Assembly: GCA_024362935.1 (NCBI GenBank)
Contig: JANCRA010000117.1
Location: 1,054,001-1,118,000, forward strand
From: Setophaga petechia
Taxonomy: Eukaryota; Chordata; Aves; Passeriformes; Parulidae
DNA length: 64,000 nt
Reading direction: 5' to 3'
Shown here in pieces: positions 1 to 13,546 of the stretch (within the stretch, counting starts at the first letter, position 1; every line of letters begins with the position of its first letter). A program made the position numbers and the translations under genes. The notes below the pieces were generated by a model. The model saw only the letters and a program-made list of their open reading frames with translations, was not told where the DNA came from and searched no databases.

Positions 1-178
1 CTCATTGCTTTTTATCACACCAAGTCACCGAAGCACAAAGGTATCAGCACGTGTGGCCAGCTCTGGGCTCTCCAGCTGGCTTGGCAAACCTGCATCCACA
101 GCCCTGGTTTTCCTAAATGCCAACCTAACCCTGTGGAAAGGGACAAAGAGCTCCTTTTCCACTGCAAATAAAACCTCA

Positions 179-5846
<5,668 letters not shown>

Positions 5847-5930
5847 CTTGGCGCTCCCCGGGGCCGCGCGGGCAACGCGGCGCCCCCTGGCGGCTGCGCC
5901 TGAGGGGGACAGCGGCCATGGCGGCGGCGA
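5847..5930 (-). promoter_or_regulatory. NFU1: NFU1 5'UTR / CpG-island core promoter
   Basis: A GC- and CpG-dense stretch lies between the start codon and the 21-bp array. On the minus strand AAGATGGCGGC overlaps the start codon (5,839-5,849), a textbook YY1-type element at initiation regions. No TATA box is visible. The exact start of transcription cannot be placed from sequence. Confidence 0.6.
5879..5893 (-). promoter_or_regulatory. CTCF-type motif in NFU1 promoter
   Basis: The minus strand reads CCGCCAGGGGGCGCC, which matches the CTCF core consensus (CCxCxAGGGGGCGC) closely. It lies 35 bp upstream of the ATG. Binding is inferred from the motif only. Confidence 0.55.
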
Positions 5931-6667
5931 TCGTGAGGGAACGGGCACGGACCGTGAGGGAACGGGCACGGACCGTGAGGGGAGGGGCACCGACCGTGAG
6001 GGAACGGGCACCGACCGTGAGGGGAGGGGCACGGACCGTGAGGGGAGGGGCACCGACCGTGAGGGAACGGGCACGGACCGTGAGGGAAGGGGCACGGACC
6101 GTGACGGAAGGGGCACCGACCGTGAGGGAACGGGCACGGACCGTGAGGGGAGGGGCACCGACCGTGAGGGGAGGGGCACCGACCGTGAGGGAACGGGCAC
6201 GGACCGTGAGGGGAGGGGCACCGACCGTGAGGGAACGGGCACCGACCGTGAGGGGAGGGGCACGGACCGTGAGGGGAGGGGCACGGACCGTGAGGGGAGG
6301 GGCACCGACCGTGAGGGAACGGGCACGGACCGTGAGGGGAGGGGCACGGACCGTGAGGGGAGGGGCACGGACCGTGAGGGGAGGGGCACCGACCGTGAGG
6401 GGAGGGGCACGGACCGTGAGGGAACGGGCACCGACCGTGAGGGAACGGGCACGGACCGTGAGGGAACGGGCACCGACCGTGAGGGAACGGGCACCGACCA
6501 TGAGGGGAGGGGCACGGACCGTGAGGGAACGGGCACGGACCGTGAGGGAACGGGCACGGACCGTGAGGGGAGGGGCACGGACCGTGAGGGAACGGGCACC
6601 GACCGTGAGGGAACGGGCACCGACCATGAGGGGAGGGGCACGGACCGTGAGGGAACGGGCACGGACC
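5930..6667. repeat. 21-bp GC-rich minisatellite upstream of NFU1, ~35 copies
   Basis: The unit is 21 bp, with GACCGTGAGGGAACGGGCAC as one type. Two positions vary as if binary: GGAACGGG versus GGGAGGGG, and CACG versus CACC before GACC. Because 21 is a multiple of three, several frames on both strands stay open for 300-414 codons. These are repeat artefacts, with no domain and no conserved start. Confidence 0.96.
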
Positions 6668-6827
6668 GCGACTCCCGGGACCACCGAGCGCCGCTCCCGG
6701 CACGGCCAGGGCTGGCACGGACCCTGTGCCCGAGTGCCACACACACACAGGGCTCTTAAATCCCCCCCAGGTGGGGCATGGCGACTGCAGCACTGCGCGG
6801 GGCAGCCTGTGCCAGGGTGGGCAGCCT

Positions 6828-6962
6828 TTGGAAGGAAGGAATTTTCCTGATTTCCAGGAAGAAATTTTGCCAGTTTCCAGAAAGGAAAATTTTAACACCA
6901 ATTTTCCCGATTACCAGGAAGGAATTTTCCCCATTTCAGGAAGGAATTTTCCCAGTTTCCAG
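6828..6962. repeat. Short AT-rich repeat block (AGGAAGGAATTTTCC-type units)
   Basis: About five imperfect ~26-bp units carry GGAAGGAATTTTCC followed by a TTTCCAG-like end. Each core is partly palindromic (GGAA...TTCC). No coding function is apparent. Confidence 0.8.
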
Positions 6963-7049
6963 CCTGAGCCTCTCTGGTTCAGCCTGAGCCCGTCCCCTCC
7001 TGTCAGGAGCTGTGCAGAGCCAGAAGACAGCGCAAAATCTCTCTCAATG

Positions 7050-7362
7050 GACATTTACACCAAGAGAGAAATTAAATTAACAAGTGCAGCAAAGCCCAAT
7101 TAAATATTTTGCTCTTATGAGAGTCTTGGCAGCTGAATGATACCAAAAAACACGTTTAACCAGCACACAGTGAGGGCTGAGGGCTCTGTCCTGCCCTGCA
7201 TAGGAAGTGTTCCCTGTGGAATATAAACTGAAATATCCTCTGCTTAAAGCAGCAAGATCTGCTTGACTTCACAGCTGCCAGATTAAACATCCAAACCCAG
7301 CTCAGCAATTAGGGAGGAAGAACTCATTAAAACCCAGATTCCATGTCCAGCAGAAATATTTC
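7050..7362. repeat. Duplicated ~300 bp segment, copy 1
   Basis: Starts GACATTTACACCAAGAGAG and ends near CAGCAGAAATATTT. Nearly identical to 13,186-13,483 in the same orientation; copy 2 lacks about a dozen bases after the shared AAAAAACAC. Identity by eye is roughly 90%. It could be a segmental duplication or two members of a dispersed repeat family that I do not recognise. Confidence 0.92.
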
Positions 7363-7438
7363 TCCTCCTTGCTGTGACACCTGGGCTGGCAGGGATGACA
7401 CAGTGACCTCGGCCAGCCGATGCTGCCTGTGCCATCAC

Positions 7439-7830
7439 CTGGCACTGACGTGCTACATGAAAATCCTTTCGCTGGGATTTCTGTCCTGAGAAGCCTCAGA
7501 ACAGAAATGGAACCAATAACAGTCTGCTGGCTGTGGAGTGAGGGCTGGAGATGGTTTAGCAACAGGGGCATCTTGGATTGGTCTCCTGTGCATTGTTTCT
7601 ACTTTATCAGCAATCATGTTCCAGCTGTGTCGGGGCTGTGAGCAGTCCCAGGTTTTTATTATTCATTCCTTTCCAGCTTTCTGATGTCTCCTTGCTCTTT
7701 TAGTATAGTTCTAATATCTCATTTTCTTTTATTATAATAGAAATCATAAAATAATAAACCAGCCTTCTGAAAGGTGGAGTCAAGATTCTCATCTCTTGCC
7801 TCGCCCTGGGGACCCTCAAACACCACCACA
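7439..7830 (+). mobile_element. ERVL-type solo LTR (passerine style)
   Basis: The sequence matches from memory the general form of passerine ERVL LTRs: CATGAAAATCC near the start, GATTGGTCTCCTGTGCATTG, CTTTTAGTATAGTTCTAATA, ATAAAATAATAAACCAGCC and a CTGGGGACCCTCAAACACC end. ATCAC flanks both sides (7,434-7,438 and 7,831-7,835), consistent with a 5-bp target duplication. The first base may be 7,439 or 7,440. No internal retroviral genes are present. The AATAAA in the LTR is probably its polyadenylation signal. Confidence 0.75.
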
Positions 7831-7860
7831 ATCACTGGCTGGAGCTGGTCTGGGCAGCAC

Positions 7861-7970
7861 CAAATAAAATAAAAAGCTTAATAATAAAAAAAATTAAAAT
7901 TAAAATTAATTAAAACAATAACTTAAAAATTTAAAAATAAAATTAATTAAAAATAAAAAACAAAATAAAA
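7861..7970. repeat. A-rich low-complexity tract (TAAAA-like)
   Basis: An almost pure A/T tract with AAATAAAAT-type units directly precedes the satellite. The first satellite units (CCGTAAAGTGCC) emerge gradually from it. Confidence 0.85.
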
Positions 7971-10900
7971 ACCGTAAAGTGCCAAAAAGTGCTGTAAAAG
8001 TTCCATAAAGTGCCGTAAAAAGTCATAAAGTGTCACAAAGAAAAACTGTTGTAAAAGGTGCCGTAAAGCGTGACTGTCGTAAAAAGTGCCGTAGATGACA
8101 ACTGCCGTAAAGCAGCACTGTCGTAAAACTGCCGTAAAGCAGCACTGTCATAAAACTGTCGTAAAGCAGCACTGTCGTAAAACTGCCGTAAAGCGCGACT
8201 GTCGTGAAAACTGCCGTAAAGCAGCACCGTCGTAAAATGTGCCGTAAAGCACGACTGTCGTAAAATGTCGTAAAACTGCCGTAAAGCGCGACTGTCGTAA
8301 AAGGTGCCGTAAAGCGCGACTGTCGTAAAAAGTGCCGTAAAACGCGACTGTCGTAAAAGGTGCCGTAAAGCGCGACTGTCGTAAAATGTCGTAAAATTGC
8401 CGTAAAGCGCGACTGTCGTAAAAACGGCCGTAAAGCGCGACTGTCGTAAAATGTCGTAAAATTGCCGTAAAGTGCGACTGTCGTAAAAGACGCCGTAAAG
8501 CGCGACTGTCGTAAAATGTCGTAAAACTGCCGTAAAACGCGCCTGTCGCAAAAGGTGCCGTAAAGCGCGACTGTCGTAAAATGTCGTAAAATTGCCGTAA
8601 AGCGCGACTGTCGTAAAATGTCGTAAAACTGCCGTAAAGCGCGACTGTCGTAAAATGTCGTAAAACTGCCGTAAAGCGCGACTGTCGTAAAATGTCGTAA
8701 AACTGCCGTAAAGCGCGACTGTCGTAAAATGTCGTAAAATTGCCGTAAAGCGCGACTGTCGTAAAATGTCGTGAAATTGCCGTAAAGCACGACTGTCGTA
8801 AAAGGTGCCGTAAAGCGCGACTGTCGTAAAATGTCGTAAAACTGCCGTTAAAGCGCGACTGTCGTAAAACTGCCGTAAAGCGCGACTGTCGTAAAACTGC
8901 CGTAAAGCGCGACTGTCGTAAAATGTCATAAAATTGTCGTAAAATGTCGTAAAATTGCCGTAAAGCGCGACTGTCGTAAAATGTCGTAAAATTGCCGCAA
9001 AGGGCGACTGTCGCAAAAGGTGCCGTAAAGCGCGACTGTCGTAAAATGTCGTAAAACTGCGTAAAGCGCGACTGTCGTAAAATGTCGTAAAACTGCCGTA
9101 AAGCGCGACTGTCGTAAAAGGTGCCGTAAAGCGCGACTGTCGTAAAACTGTCGTAAAATGTCGTAAAACTGCCGTAAAGCGCGACTGTCGTAAAATGTCG
9201 TAAAATTGCCGTAAAGCGCGACTGACGTAAAATGTCGTAAAACTGCCGTAAAGCGCGACTGTCGCAAAAGGTGCCGTAAAGCGCGACTGTCGTAAAATTG
9301 CCGTAAAGCGCGACTGTCGTAAAATGTCGTAAAATTGCCGTAAAGCGCGACTGTCGTAAAATGTCGTAAAACTGCCGTAAAACGCGACTGTCGTAAAATG
9401 TCGTAAAAACTGCCGTAAAGCGCGACTGTCGTAAAATGTCGTAAAACTGCCGTAAAGCGCGACTGTCGTAAAAATGTCATAAAATTGTCGTAAAATGTCG
9501 TAAAATTGCCGTAAGGCGCGACTGTCGTAAAATGTCGCAAAATTGCCGTAAAGCGCGACTGTCGTAAAATGTCGTAAAACTGCCGTAAAGCGCGGCTGTC
9601 GCAAAAGGTGCCGTAAAGCGCGACTGTCGTAAAAATGTCGTAAAATTGCCGTAAAGCGCGACTGTCGTAAAATGTCGTAAAACTGCCGTAAAACGCGACT
9701 GTCGTAAAAGGTGCCGTAAAGCGCGACTGTCGTAAAATTGCCGTAAAGCGCGACTGTCGTAAAATGTCGTAAAACTGCGTAAAGCGCGACTGTCGTAAAA
9801 TGTCGTAAAACTGCCGTAAAGCGCGACTGTCGTAAAAACGGCCGTAAAGCGCGACTGTCGTAAAATGTCGTAAAATTGCCGTAAAGTGCGACTGTCGTAA
9901 AAGACGCCGTAAAGCGCGACTGTCGTAAAATGTCGTAAAACTGCCGTAAAACGCGCCTGTCGCAAAAGGTGCCGTAAAGCGCGACTGTCGTAAAATGTCG
10001 TAAAATTGCCGTAAAGCGCGACTGTCGTAAAATGTCGTAAAACTGCCGTAAAGCGCGACTGTCGTAAAATGTCGTAAAACTGCCGTAAAGCGCGACTGTC
10101 GTAAAATGTCGTAAAATTGCCGTAAAGCGCGACTGTCGTAAAATGTCGTGAAATTGCCGTAAAGCACGACTGTCGTAAAACTGCCGTAAAGCGCGACTGT
10201 CGTAAAATGTCATAAAATTGTCGTAAAATGTCGTAAAATTGCCGTAAAGCGCGACTGTCGTAAAATGTCGTAAAATTGCCGCAAAGGGCGACTGTCGCAA
10301 AAGGTGCCGTAAAGCGCGACTGTCGTAAAATGTCGTAAAATTGCCGTAAAGCGCGACTGTCGTAAAATGTCGTAAAACTGCCGTAAAGCGCGACTGTCGT
10401 AAAAGGTGCCGTAAAGCGCGACTGTCGTAAAACTGTCGTAAAATGTCGTAAAACTGCCGTAAAGCGCGACTGTCGTAAAATGTCGTAAAATTGCCGTAAA
10501 GCGCGACTGACGTAAAATGTCGTAAAACTGCCGTAAAGCGCGACTGACGTAAAATGTCGTAAAACTGCCGTAAAGCGCGACTGTCGCAAAAGGTGCCGTA
10601 AAGCGCGACTGTCGTAAAATTGCCGTAAAGCGCGACTGTCGTAAAATGTCGTAAAATTGCCGTAAAGCGCGACTGTCGTAAAATGTCGTAAAATTGCCGT
10701 AAAGCGCGACTGTCGTAAAATGTCGTAAAACTGCGTAAAGCGCGACTGTCGTAAAATGTCGTAAAACTGCCGTAAAGGGCGACTGTCGTAAAAACGGCCG
10801 TCAAGCGCGACTGTCGTAAAATGTCGTAAAATTGCCGTAAAGCGCGACTGTCGTAAAAGGTGCCGTAAAGCGCGACTGTCGTAAAATGTCGTAAAAATTG

Positions 10901-11592
10901 TCGCAAAGCGCGACTGTCGTAAAATTGCCGTAAAGCGCGACTGTCGTAAAACTGTCGTAAAGCGCGACTGTCGTAAAATGTCGTAAAACTGCCGTAAAGC
11001 GCGACTGTCGTAAAATGTCGTAAAATTGTCGTAAAGCGCGACTGTCGTAAAATGTCGTAAAAGGTGCCGTGAAGCGCGACTGTCGTAAAATGTCGTAAAA
11101 TTGCCGTAAAGCGCGACTGTCGTAAAACTGCCGTAAACCGCGACTGTCGTAAAATGTCGTAAAACTGCCGTAAAGCGCGAGTGTCGTAAAATGTCGTAAA
11201 GTTGCCGTAAAGCGCGACTGTCGTAAAAGGTGCCGTAAAGCGCGACTGTCGTAAAATGTCGTAAAACTGCCGTAAAGCGCGACTGTCGTAAAAAGGTGCT
11301 GTAAAGCGCGACAGACGTAAAATTGCCGTAAAGCGCGACTGTCGTAAAACTGCCGTAAAGCGCGACAAACGTAAAACTGCCGTAAAGAGCGACTGTCGTA
11401 AAACGTGCCGTAAAGCGCGACAGACGTAAAACTGTCGTAAAGCACGACTGTCGTAAAAGGTGCCGTAAAGCAGCACTGTCGTAAAAAACTGTCGTAAAGC
11501 AGCACTGTCGTAAAAGTTGCTGTAAAGCAGCATTGTCGTAAAAAGTGTCGTAAAGCTGCACTGTCGTAAAAGGTGCTGTAAAGAAGCACTGT
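7970..11592. repeat. 3.6-kb CpG-rich satellite, ~37-bp unit with ~11-bp subunits
   Basis: The main unit is 37 bp, made of TAAAGCGCGACTGTCG, TAAAATGTCG and TAAAACTGCCG in tandem. Units with one subunit missing (26-27 bp) are interspersed. A variant block around AAAAACGGCCG recurs at 8,420, 9,834 and 10,790, showing longer-range duplications of about 1.4 and 1.0 kb. Both ends are more degenerate (GTAAAGCAGCACTGTCG). The minus strand has no stop codon in the consensus in any frame, so huge reading frames (up to 1,166 codons) appear; these are treated as artefacts. Confidence 0.97.
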
Positions 11593-11699
11593 CGTGAAGT
11601 TAGATTTCTGCAACAGGAGTTAAAAAAACCTCTCAGAATGGATTTTAACTTCCCAGATGCCGACTCTGCAGCCGTCTTTACCAGAGACTTTTTAGACAC

Positions 11700-12811
11700 A
11701 GTTGGAATAAAGCACTTTAATGGTCTCTCCTGCCGGGGCGTGGCTGCCTCGGGGCCGCTCCCAGCTCTCAGGGCGCCGTTTTGAGCCGTTCGCTGCCCGG
11801 GGGGTGCCCGCAGCCGCCGCCCCGCCCAGCTCCGCTCGCGCTGTGACTCCGCCCCTCGCCGCCGCGAGTTTCCAGCAGGACACGCCCCCCACCCGCCCGT
11901 CGGATCCCACGGCTCCGGCACCCGCAGCGCCGCTCCCCCCGCCGCCCCGGCCCCTCCCACCGCCGCCCCCGCCGCTCCCTGCAGTCCCGGCTACCGCGGG
12001 CCCCGCCCCTCAACCCCGCCCAGCGGCGTCACCGCGGCCCCGCCCCCTCCTGCCCCCGCCCCTTCCCCCCCCCCCCCCCCCCCCCCCCCCGCTCCCCGCG
12101 CGTGCGGCCGCTCCTCCCGCCCCCCCCAGTCCCCCTCGCCCCCTTTGCCGCCGCAAGCAGCGCCGGTGCTGCCCCGGTCCCGTCGCTGCCGGGTCTCTGC
12201 AGCCCCTGCGGCTCCCGGATCTGCGGGGGCAGAGCCCGCCTGGCGCGGCCGCGCCGCGTGCCCAGCGCCCCTTGCGCGCGTTCCCGCGGGCAGCGCTGCC
12301 CCCCCCCGCCCCGCGGCCGGGCAGCCCCCGCGGCTGACCCTGTCCCTGCCGCCGCTTCGGGGCAATGCCCCGGTCCCGGCACACGGCACCGCCGGGCCCG
12401 CAGCCACCCCAGCTCGCAGCGGCTCCAGCCCGCCGCTCGCCGTGCCCCTCCCGCCGCTCCTCCCGCCTCCCGCGATGATCTCCCGCCGGCGAGGCCGCCC
12501 CGCCGCCCCCCGCGGTCGCTTTCCCGCTCCTGCTGCCGCCGCTGCATGGCGGGGCGAGCCGCGCTTTCTCCACCGCAGCCTCCCGCTTCAGAGCTGCTTG
12601 ATGGCGCCGCTCCGCCGCCTCCTTCAGCCACGGCCGTGCCGCCGTTCCCTTCCAACACCGCAGCCGCGGTCCCGGTCCCGCTCCCGGTCCCGTTTCCGCA
12701 GACCCCCGCCCGCCCGCCGCCATCATGGCCGTCCCCACGCGGCCCTCGTGACACCCCGCGCATGCGCACTGCTCCAACCCCGCCCCGCCACAGCCGCGCA
12801 CACGAACCGGC
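11700..12811. promoter_or_regulatory. CpG island with promoter-type motifs, no recognised gene
   Basis: Strongly GC- and CpG-rich, unlike the AAK1 3' UTR to its right. It contains a perfect NRF1-type palindrome GCGCATGCGC at 12,758-12,767, a YY1-type GATGGCGGC on the minus strand at 12,717-12,725, several CCCGCCC/GGGCGGG-type Sp1 sites, and a run of 26 C at 12,065-12,090. It could be an orphan promoter, a distal NFU1 promoter, or a GC-rich first exon of an unrecognised transcript. Confidence 0.6.
12540..12726 (-). other. Possible first coding segment of an unrecognised transcript (weak)
   Basis: On the minus strand a double ATG beside the YY1-type motif opens MMAAGGRGSAETG and leads to a Lys/Glu/Trp-containing stretch (WLKEAAERRHQAALKREAA) that looks more protein-like than the polyproline and polyglycine frames around it. 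I recognise no family. No convincing donor or downstream exon was found, and the next sequence in that direction is GC-rich DNA and then the satellite. It may well be chance. Confidence 0.15.
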
Positions 12812-13147
12812 CGGAGGGGGGGGGGCGGAGGAGGGGGGGGGGGGGGCGGAGGAGGAGGGGGGGGGCCCGGAGGAGGAGGAGGGGGGGGCGGAGGAAGGGG
12901 AGGCGGAGGAGGGGGGGGGGCCGGAGGAGCGGGAAGGATCGGAGGGGAGGGGGGGGAGCCGGAGGAGGGGGGGGATCGGAGGAGGGGGGGGGGCCCGAGG
13001 AAGGGGAGGCGGAGGAGGGGGGGGCGGAGGAGGGGGGGGGGGCCGGAGGAGCGGGAAGGATCGGAGGGGGGGGGGGAGCCGGAGGAGGGGGAGGAGGGGG
13101 GGGGGATCGGACGAGGGGGGGGGGGGCCGGAGGAGGGGGAGCCGCCG
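12812..13147 (+). repeat. G-rich low-complexity tract (GGGGGGAGGAGG type)
   Basis: Long runs of G are separated by A, GA or CGGA. It should form G-quadruplexes on the plus strand. It generates long poly-Pro, poly-Gly/Glu and poly-Gly/Arg reading frames in several frames; none is supported as a gene. Run lengths in such DNA are error-prone in assemblies. Confidence 0.93.
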
Positions 13148-13185
13148 GTCCCACACACGGGGGGCTGTCCCGCCCCATGAGACAC

Positions 13186-13483
13186 GACATTTACAGCAAG
13201 AGAGAAATTAAATTAACAAGGGCAGCAAAGCCCAGTTAATATTTTGCACTTAAGAGAGTCTTGGCAGCTGAATGATACCAAAAAACACCGTGAGGGCTCA
13301 GGGCTCTGTCCTGCCCTGCATAGGAAGTGTTCCCTCTGGAATATAAACTGAAATATCCTCTGCTTAAAACAGCAAGATCTGCTTGACTTCACAGCTGCCA
13401 GATTAAACATCCAAACCCAGCTCAGCAATTAGGGAGGAAGAACTCATTAAACCCAGATTCCTTGTGTCCAGCAGAAATATTTT
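13186..13483. repeat. Duplicated ~300 bp segment, copy 2
   Basis: Direct copy of 7,050-7,362, about 6.1 kb away, with a short internal deletion. It begins just past the G-rich tract and ends about 60 bp before the putative AAK1 polyadenylation signal. The two copies bracket the LTR, the satellite and the orphan CpG island. Confidence 0.92.
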
Positions 13484-13540
13484 CCACGGGGAGGGGGGAA
13501 GGAAGGCACAATGGAGACGGTGCTTGTCATCAGATATAGT

Positions 13541-13546
13541 TTTAAT
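13541..13546 (-). terminator. AAK1: Candidate polyadenylation signal for the long AAK1 transcript (ATTAAA)
   Basis: The minus strand reads ATTAAA, followed downstream by a GT-containing stretch (CACCGTCTCCATTGTGCC). It lies at the left limit of ordinary UTR-like sequence, next to the duplicated block. This is a weak motif-based call. Confidence 0.3.

Noticed and set aside
8033..11533. 1,166-codon minus-strand reading frame
   Set aside because: It is wholly inside the 37-bp satellite, whose unit happens to lack minus-strand stops in every frame. No unique domain, and the same 37-residue period appears in all three frames.
7970..11592. Possible CRISPR-like array
   Set aside because: Repeats are directly adjacent with no unique spacers, in a vertebrate genome; an ordinary satellite.
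11600..11720. Possible short plus-strand coding exon with an AATAAA at its end
   Set aside because: The open stretch is short, has no recognised homology and no splice partners; AATAAA alone is not enough.
12010..13239. Overlapping 360-390 codon poly-Pro and poly-Gly frames on both strands
   Set aside because: Produced by C- and G-runs in the CpG island and G-rich tract; no domain or conserved motif.
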